This document shows positions 42,567 to 50,931 of a stretch of DNA of 64,000 nt, piece after piece (the first letter of the stretch is position 1; each line of letters begins with the position of its first letter). Below the pieces are notes generated by a model. The model saw only the letters and a program-made list of their open reading frames with translations, was not told where the DNA came from and did no database searches. Source of the DNA: G965197675 sp965197675 (GTDB lineage Bacteria; Chloroflexota; Dehalococcoidia; Plut-88900); the NCBI GenBank assembly GCA_965197675.1, contig OZ240221.1:1736001-1800000 (forward strand), given 5' to 3'. The translations under genes were made by a program, and so were the position numbers.

Positions 42567-43727
42567 CTAGTTAAGGTTGTAGACTTCCAGGGCGTTTTCT
42601 CCCAAGATCTTACGCTGATCAGCCTCTGATAGAGATTCTATAGCCTCCTTCACCCTGCCAACGATGCCAGGGAAGCCATCGGCATGAGGGAAATCGGTGG
42701 CCCAGAAGAACTTGTGGGCGCCTACTTCCTTTATCACGTGGGAGATCAGTGTCTCGTCGGGTTCCAGGGATATCCAGCACTGCCTTTCGAAATACTCACT
42801 GGGCTTGAGGTCGAAGGGGCAGGTATATTTGCCTGTTTCCCACCTATCGTTCATGCGCTCCAACCAGAAGATAATCCACGTAGCCCCTGTCTCCAGGAAC
42901 ACCACCTTCAACTCAGGGAAACGGTCGAAGGCTCCTCGATTGATCATGTTCAACAAGGCCATTTGCAGTGGGAATGGGTCGATCGTAAGGCTATACCAGA
43001 AATCCTGGTGAAGGAACTGGGTAAGTCCATTGGTGTCCCCGAAATCATCATTGCCTGGGTAATCGTGATGGCTGGTGGGATGGATGCTCAATGGTAGTCC
43101 AGTCTCTTGGATTTCCGCATATAGTGGATCGTAGTATTTGCTACCGTAGAGGTTGCCACTTAGGGGCACCGCGCAGATCATGAATCCCTTTGCCCCCATC
43201 TTGGCTACCCTTTTGGCCTCCTTCACTGCCTCGTTTACGTCCCTGGTCGGCAAGTGGGCTATGGGGATGAGACGCTCGGGATCGGTCTTGCAAAAGTCGA
43301 TGAGCCAGTCATTGTACGCTCGACAGTAGGCCCCAGCGACCTTTGGGTCCTCGCACCCATCTTCCCAAAAGAGGCCAGCGGTTGGGTAGAAGAGGGATTT
43401 CCCCACCTTCTCCTCGTTCATCCACTTCAGCCTGGCCTCAGGTTCGTTAGAGGCCGGAATCATACCGTCGTAGTAGTGCATCTTGCCGGGGTCGAAGAAC
43501 TGGCTTTGGTCTTCCACGCCGAATGCCTTGCCTGCATCCAATCCTAGCCCAGCCCCACCATGTACGATCTCTGAGGTCTTTCCATCTATCTCCAGATACT
43601 CCAACCCTTTGTCGTCGAGCAGAAACTGCATGGGCCGGTCTTTATACTCCGGATCCAAGTATTCGTCCATCATTAGCTTGACAGGCTCCGCTACGTGTCC
43701 ATCGACATCAACCGTTCTATATTCCAC
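42567..43727 (-). CDS. Amidohydrolase-2 family protein
   Basis: A 386-aa PF04909 protein, start GTG 43727 with AAAGGAGGGG upstream. Elements: YRTVDVDGHVAEPVKLMMDE, NEEKVGKSLFYPTAGLFWED, YCRAYNDWLIDFCKTDPERL, SIHPTSHHD with the barrel His, WIIFWLERMNDRWE, LKPSEYFERQCWISLEPDET and ATDFPHADGFPG (catalytic Asp). Divergent from the PuuE-like gene at 43849 (121 nt apart). Closest in motif style to the amidohydrolase at 24003. Confidence 0.92.
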   Translation of the reverse strand: MEYRTVDVDGHVAEPVKLMMDEYLDPEYKDRPMQFLLDDKGLEYLEIDGKTSEIVHGGAGLGLDAGKAFGVEDQSQFFDPGKMHYYDGMIPASNEPEARLKWMNEEKVGKSLFYPTAGLFWEDGCEDPKVAGAYCRAYNDWLIDFCKTDPERLIPIAHLPTRDVNEAVKEAKRVAKMGAKGFMICAVPLSGNLYGSKYYDPLYAEIQETGLPLSIHPTSHHDYPGNDDFGDTNGLTQFLHQDFWYSLTIDPFPLQMALLNMINRGAFDRFPELKVVFLETGATWIIFWLERMNDRWETGKYTCPFDLKPSEYFERQCWISLEPDETLISHVIKEVGAHKFFWATDFPHADGFPGIVGRVKEAIESLSEADQRKILGENALEVYNLN

Positions 43728-43848
43728 TCGTCCCCTCCTTTGCTTGTCGGGAATATGGTAGAGAGCTAGCCTAACTATCTTATTCCCCCTCGGTTATTTG
43801 TCAACTTTGTGATATTCTGCAAACCATTTATTGTTTGAGGTGAATGTG

Positions 43849-44727
43849 ATGGAGGAGCGAGATTTCGTTGGCTACGGAAGAAGTAGACCGCGAGTAAACT
43901 GGCCCAACAAGGCCCGACTCGCTCTGTCCATTGTCCTCAACTACGAAGAGGGAGCAGAGTGGAATCCTTTGGACGACGAACCGCTGTCGAAAATGACAGG
44001 TGAGAATAGAGACGGAACGAGGGACTTGTTGGAAGAAGCCTCCTTCGAGTATGGCAGCCGTGTGGGTGTCTGGAGGCTCATGGAAATCTTCGAGAAGTAT
44101 AGGGTCCCTGTTACCTTCTACGCATGCGGCAGAGCCGTGGAACGTAACCCAGAGGTTGGTAGAGAGATCGCTAGAAACGGACATGAGGCATGCGGGCACG
44201 GCTATCGCTGGATCGACTCCAATCTAATGACAAGAGAGGAAGAGAAGGAGGATATACGTAGGTGTGTCGAAGCTATTGCCAAGGTCGTTGGTCAGAGACC
44301 CTTAGGGTGGTTTCCTAGAGCGCCCAGCCTCAATACTCAAGAGCTGTTGGTAGAGGAGGGGAGCTTCGTATATGATTCGTCTGTTTCCAACGATGACTTT
44401 CCCTATTTCAAGCAAGTATTGGGCAAGCGGCTTCTGATTCTGCCCTATTCAGAAGACGTCAACGACGCCAAGTTCAAACAGTCGCCGGGATTCGTTTCGG
44501 CTGGACAGTTCTTCGAGTATATGAAGACTAACTTCCATCGGCTTTACGACGAAGCTAAGACCAGCCCGCGTATGATGTCGGTGGGGCTGCACACTAGAAT
44601 CTCAGGCCTTCCCTCCAGGGCATCCGCCATTGAGGACTTCATAGGCTACGTCAAGACGTTTCCTGCTGTGTGGATCACTCGCCGCATAGACATAGCCCAC
44701 TGGTGGTTGGAGAATCACTCGACGTAA
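43849..44727 (+). CDS. PuuE-like polysaccharide deacetylase-fold hydrolase (allantoinase-like)
   Basis: A 292-aa NodB-fold protein. ATG 43849 follows GAGGTGA; a TTG at 43831 is also in frame. RDFVGYGRSRPRVNWPNKAR, LALSIVLNYEEGAEWNP, EYGSRVGVWRLMEIFEKYRV and NGHEACGHGYRWIDSNLMTR closely follow the PuuE allantoinase pattern (RDxxGYGRxPPxxxWPxxAR, LNYEEG, HGYRWI). The likely reaction is hydrolytic opening of allantoin or another cyclic ureide. No signal peptide. Its neighbours are amidohydrolases and hydantoinase-type subunits, supporting cyclic-amide catabolism. Confidence 0.86.
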   Translation: MEERDFVGYGRSRPRVNWPNKARLALSIVLNYEEGAEWNPLDDEPLSKMTGENRDGTRDLLEEASFEYGSRVGVWRLMEIFEKYRVPVTFYACGRAVERNPEVGREIARNGHEACGHGYRWIDSNLMTREEEKEDIRRCVEAIAKVVGQRPLGWFPRAPSLNTQELLVEEGSFVYDSSVSNDDFPYFKQVLGKRLLILPYSEDVNDAKFKQSPGFVSAGQFFEYMKTNFHRLYDEAKTSPRMMSVGLHTRISGLPSRASAIEDFIGYVKTFPAVWITRRIDIAHWWLENHST

Positions 44728-44819
44728 TGCAGGAGCATTTGATTTTGTGTTGAGACTGTTGTGTCGAGTGGCTACAGGAGCCAGAAAGGTTTAGCGGGGT
44801 ACGCTCTATATTAAACGTC

Positions 44820-45050
44820 TCAGCAGCCATCCACTGCCAGGGCTCGTCCGGTAATAGCCTTCGAATCCCCTGAGATTGGGAAGATCAGGGTGTTCGTGAC
44901 TTCTTCGGATGTAGTGGATCGACGCAATGTCATCTGTTGGACGTGTCTTTCATGAACCTGTTCTTCTGTGATACGCCATGAGTGGGCCTTTTCTCGGCTA
45001 GGTAGAGGAGTCGCTTCCCAGCTTGCTCCATTACCTTCTCAATCAGAATG
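44820..45050 (-). pseudogene. C-terminal relic of a short-chain dehydrogenase/reductase
   Basis: The complement between about 45050 and the TGA at 44822-44820 reads ITEEQVHERHVQQMTLRRST, then TSEEVTNTLIFPISGDSKAI and TGRALAVDGC-stop. This is the end of an SDR protein (usual PEEVANxVLFLASDxSxxITGQxLxVDGG). The catalytic Tyr-Lys and the Rossmann glycines are missing. The rest of the 44728-45091 gap shows nothing else. It is a decayed gene fragment. Confidence 0.6.
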
Positions 45051-45091
45051 ACAGACCAAAATCAGACCCTCTCCCAGCTTAGCTGGAACGT

Positions 45092-45454
45092 CTAGCCGAT
45101 GACGCTCTCTTGGTATAAAGAGAATCTCTGATTGATCATTTCGCAAATGTCGGAGGCATACTGAAGCAGTTCCTGAATAGTCAGCTCTTGATGAAAAGTG
45201 CCGGCAATGTGGTTCCCTTCCACTGAGGCCGTCACCCTGCGAGTACGCATCCAGCGAGCAAAAGCCTGGGCGAAATCGGCCAATACAACGCTAGCCTCAT
45301 CTGTAATGGGTATGTTGGCTCCGTTGTGCGAGTTGATGGGTGTAATCTTCAACGATGCACCTGCCTGGCTCACCTCAGTAAGGTCGATCTCTATCCTGAA
45401 GGTGACGCCGGCGGGTCGATAGTCCAATGCTGAGTTTACTTTTAGGTAAGACAT
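45092..45454 (-). CDS. Hypothetical protein of 120 aa
   Basis: Not recognised. A soluble protein without signal peptide or membrane segment; predicted beta-strand N-terminal half (YRPAGVTFRIEIDLTEV, ASLKITPINSHNGANIPITD) and helical C-terminal half (LADFAQAFARWMRTRRVTAS, IQELLQYASDICEMINQRFS). Codon use is consistent with a real gene. Located 40 nt downstream of the crotonase gene on the same strand, so it may be cotranscribed. No catalytic motif is visible. Confidence 0.6.
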   Translation of the reverse strand: MSYLKVNSALDYRPAGVTFRIEIDLTEVSQAGASLKITPINSHNGANIPITDEASVVLADFAQAFARWMRTRRVTASVEGNHIAGTFHQELTIQELLQYASDICEMINQRFSLYQESVIG

Positions 45455-45494
45455 GGTTTTGACACCTCTGATTCTGACTTACGCGTGGGGATCT

Positions 45495-46298
45495 TCAGAC
45501 TTCCCGACCTTCAACTTTAATGTAAGACAGGTTCTTTGCCGGGTCGGGCCTGCGTCTCTCGATGAAGGCCTGGCGCCTCTCTAGCGACTCCTCCGAATCC
45601 AGATAGTCGGGCACGTACCGCTCCGTGGGGCTGGGCACCCTCAGGGGATCAGATGCTTCGTCGAATGTGATCTTTTGTAGCTGTAATATCACTGGGCTGC
45701 AGAGCATGAGGTCTTGGCACCATTGGTCTACCTCTTCCTCCAACTGCTCAGCCGGTACTACGCCGTTGACCAGTCCCATCTCCAGCGCTTGCTGGGCTGT
45801 GTACTGCTGGCACCTCATCCATATCTCTCTTGCCCGTTTCTGACCTACCACCTGGGCTAGATAGGCGACGTCGTAGCCGGATGCTGGACTGCCGACTCGC
45901 GGTCCTGTCTGACCAAAACGGGAGCGGTCCGAGGCGATGGTGAAATCGCAGCTGTAGGCCAAGATATTCCCTGAACCTATGGCATACCCGTCGACCATGG
46001 CTATAACAGGCTTGGGGTACTTGCGTATCTGTGTGAAATAGTCCACTTCTGGATCGGTGTAGTTCCTTCCCTCGAAATCAGGCTGGCTGACGTCTGCTCC
46101 AGAGCAGAAGGCGTTGGGGCCTGCTCCGGCCATTACTACCACTCTCACCGAGTCGTCGTTGGCGGCTTCCCTGAAGGCCTTCACCAACTCTTCCTTGGTG
46201 CGCTCCCTCACCGAATTGTAGCTTTCAGGTCGGTTGATAGTGATTCGGGCGACACCATCCTTAACTCCATATACAATGTCGGTATACTGCACGGACAT
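45495..46298 (-). CDS. Enoyl-CoA hydratase/isomerase family protein, MenB/BadI-like
   Basis: A 267-aa crotonase-fold enzyme. Oxyanion-hole segments are NAFCSGADVSQPDF and MVDGYAIGSGNILAYSCDFT. The middle (TGPRVGSPASGYDVAYLAQV, VGQKRAREIWMRCQQYTAQQ, ALEMGLVNGVVP) and the end (QAFIERRRPDPAKN) resemble 1,4-dihydroxy-2-naphthoyl-CoA synthase and the ring-cleaving BadI more than fatty-acid hydratases. It may open or close a ring in a CoA ester. AAGGAGGTATGTCC precedes the start. No men or bad cluster is adjacent, so a menaquinone role is not indicated by context. Confidence 0.9.
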   Translation of the reverse strand: MSVQYTDIVYGVKDGVARITINRPESYNSVRERTKEELVKAFREAANDDSVRVVVMAGAGPNAFCSGADVSQPDFEGRNYTDPEVDYFTQIRKYPKPVIAMVDGYAIGSGNILAYSCDFTIASDRSRFGQTGPRVGSPASGYDVAYLAQVVGQKRAREIWMRCQQYTAQQALEMGLVNGVVPAEQLEEEVDQWCQDLMLCSPVILQLQKITFDEASDPLRVPSPTERYVPDYLDSEESLERRQAFIERRRPDPAKNLSYIKVEGREV

Positions 46299-46396
46299 AC
46301 CTCCTTCTGTGGAATCTGTAGTAGAGGGCCATTGAAACTAGCTACAACTTATATCATAGGGTAAGATTGACAGCAAACCCAAATTCAGAGCTTACC

Positions 46397-46426
46397 TTGA
46401 CAGTGGGTTGGGGTAGAGCTTATAAA
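46397..46426 (+). promoter_or_regulatory. Promoter of the ureohydrolase gene
   Basis: TTGACA (46397-46402), 18-nt spacer, TATAAA (46421-46426), 38 nt before ATG 46465. Confidence 0.6.
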
Positions 46427-46464
46427 ACACGTCGCAACCCTTTCGATGAAATGGGGGGTACAAG

Positions 46465-47478
46465 ATGAAGAAAACTGAGCTATTTGCCTCGTATTCAGGT
46501 ATACCGACCTTTTACAAGGTGCCATTTATTGATGCTGAGAAGGTGGAAGATGGAATGGTGGTGGTTGCCGGGGTTCCCCTGGACATGGGGATAGTGGTGG
46601 CCAGGACGGGGGCTCGGTTCGGACCGAGGGAGATTCGTGAGGCCTCTTCCATGTACAGGGGTCTGCAGGAGGCGGGCGACCCACCCGTGTCCATTGATGT
46701 GGATACCAATGTTGCGCTGCAACTCAAGGACCATCTAAACGTTGTGGATATAGGTGATTTCACAGTCTATCCTCAAGACCTGATGAAAAGCACCGATTCA
46801 ATCATTCAAGGGGTCTACGAGGTGGTCAAAAGGGGGGGCAAGCCAATTGTTCTTGGAGGCGACCACTACATCACGTATCCGTGCTTTGAAGGGTTCGCCA
46901 AGGGCATAGCTGAAAGTAGACCTGATGCTCGACTGGGGTATATCCACATCGATAGTCACCCTGATTTCCGAGAGGGCTACAGGGGACTGGGGCGCTATAA
47001 TCACGCCACCAGTGCACGGCGTCTCAGCGAGAACCCCATGATCACTTATAAGAACATGGCATGGGTGGGACTAAACGGCCCTGTCATGGACAGGGACGCC
47101 TACATCTCCTTCAAAAAACACAACTTCAAGATGTTCACTGCTGATACCATCAGGAAGCGCGGCATGGATGACGTGATTAGGGAAGCGGTGGAGACGGCCG
47201 CCGATAGCGTAGACGTGGTATACGTTACGGTAGACATAGACGTGGTGCACAGCGGCTTCGCTCCGGGCACCGGGATTCCCGGTTTCGAGGGCATAGAGGC
47301 CGTGGACTTGCTGGATGCTATGGCGTATCTCAGCGCAAGCGATATGGTGGGGGCCTTAGACCTGTGCGAGGTGTCTCCACCCCTTGACCCGACGGGAAGA
47401 ACGGCTCATCTGGCTGCCAGCGGACTGATAGGCTTCCTAAGCCGACACCTATTCGATAAGATCACGATAGAGGTGTAG
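46465..47478 (+). CDS. Agmatinase/arginase-family ureohydrolase
   Basis: A 337-aa binuclear-manganese ureohydrolase that releases urea from a guanidino or ureido compound. All six metal ligands are present: H134 (GGDHYITYP), D163, H165 and D167 (HIDSHPDF), D257 and D259 (VTVDIDVVHSGFAPGTG). The usual DAHxD is DSHPD and DPxxAPG is HSGFAPG, both seen in divergent guanidino- or ureidohydrolases, so agmatine need not be the substrate. It converges with the aminotransferase gene (1 nt between stops). Its place near hydantoinase-type and PuuE-like enzymes suggests use in ureide or guanidine breakdown. Confidence 0.9.
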   Translation: MKKTELFASYSGIPTFYKVPFIDAEKVEDGMVVVAGVPLDMGIVVARTGARFGPREIREASSMYRGLQEAGDPPVSIDVDTNVALQLKDHLNVVDIGDFTVYPQDLMKSTDSIIQGVYEVVKRGGKPIVLGGDHYITYPCFEGFAKGIAESRPDARLGYIHIDSHPDFREGYRGLGRYNHATSARRLSENPMITYKNMAWVGLNGPVMDRDAYISFKKHNFKMFTADTIRKRGMDDVIREAVETAADSVDVVYVTVDIDVVHSGFAPGTGIPGFEGIEAVDLLDAMAYLSASDMVGALDLCEVSPPLDPTGRTAHLAASGLIGFLSRHLFDKITIEV

Positions 47479-47479
47479 C

Positions 47480-48856
47480 TCAGACCAGCTCTTTCACCAG
47501 ATCGGCTACCACCTCATTGATATTACGCACCAGGAGGTCAACCTCGTTCTTCGTTATACACAGGGGAGGACTGAAGAGTATCAAGTCTCCCCTTTGAAGA
47601 ACGAGCATGTCCCGTTTCAAGAAGGCTTCGGTAAGTCGCTCCTTCAGGTTGACCTCTTCAGGAAACTTCTCTCTGGCATCCCTGTCCTTCACCAGCTCTA
47701 TAGCGCCAATGAGACCCAGGCCGCCTCGAATATCACCCACGATGGGGTGCTCGTACAGAGTCTGGAGCTGATCGAATAGATAGCTGCCCATCTGCGCCGA
47801 GTTCTCGACCAGGTTCTCTCGCTCCATGATCTCTATGTTGGCCAGGGAGGCAGCGCTGGCTGCTGGATGGCCGCCAAAGGTGAACAGGTGCCGGAAGGTC
47901 TTTCCCTCCTCTCCTACAAAGGCATCTGCTATCTCCTTGCGCGCCACCGCCGCACCGATGGGCTGGTATCCACTGGACAGGCCTTTGGCCATGGTCATAA
48001 TGTCGGGCTGAAGATTCCAGTGCTCCGAGGCGAACATCTTGCCCGTGCGCCCAAAGCCGGTGATCACCTCATCAACTATGAGCAATACGCCATATTTATC
48101 GCAGATCGATCTTAATGTGGGCCAATACCGGTTATGCGGCACCATGGCGGTGGTTACCGAGATGGGCTCGCCGATTACAGCCGCCACGGTTTCTGGCCCT
48201 TCATGCTTGATGGCCCGCTCAACGTCGTAAGCACACTCCAGGTTGCACTCGGGGAGATTGCGGCAGTAGACACAACGATAGCTATAGGGTTGAGTAACAT
48301 GCACGTTGCCTGGCATGAGCGGCCCGTAGTGCTGAGGGCCTGCGTCTGGTCGCCCACCCAAGCTAAGGGTGGCTAGAGTCGCGCCGTGATAAGAGCCACG
48401 TCTACTGATTATCTTGTACCTTCCTGGATTCCCTTTTAGCCTATGATACGCCTTGGCCATCTTTAAGGACGATTCCACAGCCTCGGAGCCACCGCTAACT
48501 ATGAATACCCTAGACTTTTTGTCGGGGGATAGGCTGGCTACCTTGGCGGCAAGCCTCAGGGCAGGTTCACTGGTAGTAGCAAGGGGCGCGTAGTTGAGAT
48601 GCTGTAGCTGATCGTATACAGCGTCGGCTATTTCCTTACGTCCATAGCCCACATTTTGAAGCCACATGCCTGCCATTGCGTCGAAGTATTTGCGTCCCGT
48701 TGAGTCTGTGACCCAGCAGCCTTCGCCTTCTACTGCGACTCGGAGACCATCTGGCCTGGCGAAATCTTCTACCTGCTGCTCGTGAGGCCAGAAATGGTTC
48801 AGTGCTATCTGGCGCAACTCTTCAATGAGCTCAGACTTGTCTTTCGAGGTCGACAT
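47480..48856 (-). CDS. Class III (omega) aminotransferase
   Basis: A 458-aa PLP-dependent aminotransferase. ATG 48856 (MSTSKDKSELIEELRQIALN) follows GAGGGTAG and avoids overlap with the HyuB gene that ends at 48874; the frame extends back to 48928. Family motifs: FDAMAGMWLQNVGYGRKEI, SGGSEAVESSLKMAKAYHR, SRRGSYHGATLATLSLGG, LLIVDEVITGFGRTG and the PLP lysine in MTMAKGLSSGYQPIGA. A cysteine cluster RCVYCRNLPECNLEC (CxxC and CxxxC) lies in the middle, as in a subgroup of these enzymes. Downstream partner of the HyuA/HyuB operon. Confidence 0.93.
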   Translation of the reverse strand: MSTSKDKSELIEELRQIALNHFWPHEQQVEDFARPDGLRVAVEGEGCWVTDSTGRKYFDAMAGMWLQNVGYGRKEIADAVYDQLQHLNYAPLATTSEPALRLAAKVASLSPDKKSRVFIVSGGSEAVESSLKMAKAYHRLKGNPGRYKIISRRGSYHGATLATLSLGGRPDAGPQHYGPLMPGNVHVTQPYSYRCVYCRNLPECNLECAYDVERAIKHEGPETVAAVIGEPISVTTAMVPHNRYWPTLRSICDKYGVLLIVDEVITGFGRTGKMFASEHWNLQPDIMTMAKGLSSGYQPIGAAVARKEIADAFVGEEGKTFRHLFTFGGHPAASAASLANIEIMERENLVENSAQMGSYLFDQLQTLYEHPIVGDIRGGLGLIGAIELVKDRDAREKFPEEVNLKERLTEAFLKRDMLVLQRGDLILFSPPLCITKNEVDLLVRNINEVVADLVKELV

Positions 48857-48873
48857 ATCAGGCCTACTACCCT

Positions 48874-50928
48874 CTAAGAGATCTTGACGGATGACTTGGG
48901 GACGTACGTATTCAATCGTCGTACCCATACCCGATCGCCATCGGTAACATTGAGGATACTCCTACCTATGGGCCCCATGAGCACCCCTTCATCATCAGGA
49001 CCATCGACTACTTTAGCCCAGGCCCTCAATGGCGAACCCACCTCTGCCACGAACTCCATCACGTCCCCATCCTTCACGCCTATGGCGTCAGCATCTTTCT
49101 TGATCAGGTTTGTGGTACGGCAGCCTCTGTGGTCAAACACATCGGTGCCGCTAACGCTGATCTTTACATAGTGCCGCCGGCTTTTGATCTCGCGGCGCAA
49201 CTTCGCTGTCTCGGACAGGTCGACTTCGCCATTCTTGAACACCACGCCGTAAACATCCCGAGCCCAATCCTGAGTGATATATTCATCCAGCATGTCCATC
49301 CGCACTAGCTCCACCTCGCGGGTTAGGGGGTCTCCAACACCTCCCCCCGCCGATGAACTCATGACAACGATGTCTCCTTCTTGCAAGGGAAAGGATTTTA
49401 TCTTACCGGGAAGAGGAGAGGCCTCTATCTCTCGACCGTCTCGGATGACGGTGACCGAGTTGCCCATCCCAGGGTAGGCCCCCGCTGCGCCCCACGGAGG
49501 AATTACGGCTCTGTCCGCCATGACGTTCAACTCGCTGGTATTAGATAATACCCTCACCTTCCTGGTAACCCCGAAGCCGCTTCTCCTGTATCCTGGCCCT
49601 TCGCCGTTGGTACGAGCCTCCAGACCCTCTATGAGAAGTGGTTGTCTCTGCTCGGCGCTTTCCGCGGGATAAATGCTGGGTATATCTCCGCCGTCGTAGG
49701 ACTCGCATCCAGTCGCACCGTCGGTATCGTTGGTTCCTGGGAAGCCTCCCAGAGGATACTCGTAGAAGATGTAGTGTTTGTCTCGGCTGGTGTCGTAGCC
49801 GGCCACGTAGACGTGGAAGGACGTGCCACTGTTCTCTCCTCCCGCCTCCTCTGGCATGATCTGTGCAAAGAGTCCCACCACCGCCGACTGCACTTGACGA
49901 AACACCTCCCAGACCCCACCCACGGGGTAAGGCAGTGACGCTTGTAAAAAGCTTTTGTCCGGGACAGTGAACTCCAACGGGCGGAAAGTGCCACCATTCA
50001 CTGGCGAGTGGGGGTCTAGCCAGCTCTTCACCACTACGAACACGGCTCCCTGGGTTATAGCTGGGCCCACGTTCATGGGTCCAACCACCTGGGGAGATGA
50101 GCCAGTGAAGTCGAAGTGCATGCTATCGCCCTCGATGGACATCTTCACCTTGATCGGGAGGGGGTCGGGGGAGAGGCCGCTATTATCACAGTAGTGCTCG
50201 TTGTAGTACTCGCCTGGAGGGAGATGAGATATACGGCGTCGCATGATCTGCTCGGCCCTCTCCAAGAGGGTGTCTCGACAGGCTTCAATGGTAGCGGTGC
50301 CGTACTTCTGGCAAAGCTCTGCTATTCTCATCTCAGCTACCCTAGCGGTGTCCAGCATGGCGAGGGCATCTCCCTCCCTCTCTTCTGGCAGACGCATGTT
50401 GGCAAACAGAACGTCCCACAAGTCCTGATTTACTTTCCCTCGCTCGATGAGCTTCACAGGAGGCATCCGGATGCCCTCCTGGTATATATCTACGTCCTGC
50501 CCTGAGAAACTTCCAGGGGTAGCGCCTCCAACGTCGGACCAGTGAGCTCTTACAGCGATGAACATGAGTAGGCGCTCATCGGAGAAGAAGGGAGTATAGA
50601 AGACCACGTCGTTGAGGTGAGTTCCACCTGTATAGGGATCGTTCATTATGATGACGTCACCTGGGTAGATTCTGTCCCGCAGCTTTTCCAACACGTTGTT
50701 CAGCGCCAGGTGGAAGCTGAACACGTGGCCGGAGAAGTCGCCCTCCGACATTCCTATGAGGCTCTGGGTAAGCTCACCCTTGGCCGTTAGCAGACCGCAG
50801 GAAAAGTCGTGGGAGTCGTATAGGATGGGTGCATAGGCCGTCCTGATGAGGGTTGCCCTCATCTGCATGACAGTGTGAACGAAGGTACCCTGCACTACTT
50901 CTAGAGTGATAGGGTCTATCCCTGACAT
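48874..50928 (-). CDS. Hydantoinase B/oxoprolinase-family subunit with C-terminal extension
   Basis: A 684-aa HyuB-type subunit. The PF02538 part has GIDPITLEVVQGTFVHTVMQ, RATLIRTAYAPILYDSHDFS, DVIIMNDPYTGGTHLNDVVF and AVRAHWSDVGGATPGSFSGQ, and ends SSSAGGGVGDPLTREVELVR. About 100 further residues follow (from KSRRHYVKISVSGTDVFDHR): CRTTNLIKKDADAIGVKDGD and SILNVTDGDRVWVRRL, beta-rich and absent from the two 600-aa paralogues; part resembles acetophenone-carboxylase-type tails (uncertain). The ribosome site GGAGGT lies inside the end of the HyuA gene, 3 nt gap, so translation is coupled. Confidence 0.94.
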   Translation of the reverse strand: MSGIDPITLEVVQGTFVHTVMQMRATLIRTAYAPILYDSHDFSCGLLTAKGELTQSLIGMSEGDFSGHVFSFHLALNNVLEKLRDRIYPGDVIIMNDPYTGGTHLNDVVFYTPFFSDERLLMFIAVRAHWSDVGGATPGSFSGQDVDIYQEGIRMPPVKLIERGKVNQDLWDVLFANMRLPEEREGDALAMLDTARVAEMRIAELCQKYGTATIEACRDTLLERAEQIMRRRISHLPPGEYYNEHYCDNSGLSPDPLPIKVKMSIEGDSMHFDFTGSSPQVVGPMNVGPAITQGAVFVVVKSWLDPHSPVNGGTFRPLEFTVPDKSFLQASLPYPVGGVWEVFRQVQSAVVGLFAQIMPEEAGGENSGTSFHVYVAGYDTSRDKHYIFYEYPLGGFPGTNDTDGATGCESYDGGDIPSIYPAESAEQRQPLLIEGLEARTNGEGPGYRRSGFGVTRKVRVLSNTSELNVMADRAVIPPWGAAGAYPGMGNSVTVIRDGREIEASPLPGKIKSFPLQEGDIVVMSSSAGGGVGDPLTREVELVRMDMLDEYITQDWARDVYGVVFKNGEVDLSETAKLRREIKSRRHYVKISVSGTDVFDHRGCRTTNLIKKDADAIGVKDGDVMEFVAEVGSPLRAWAKVVDGPDDEGVLMGPIGRSILNVTDGDRVWVRRLNTYVPKSSVKIS

Positions 50929-50931
50929 AGG

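Noticed and set aside
46368..46373. TTGACA as a second -35 box upstream of the ureohydrolase gene
   Set aside because: No -10 hexamer at suitable spacing; the site at 46397 has one.
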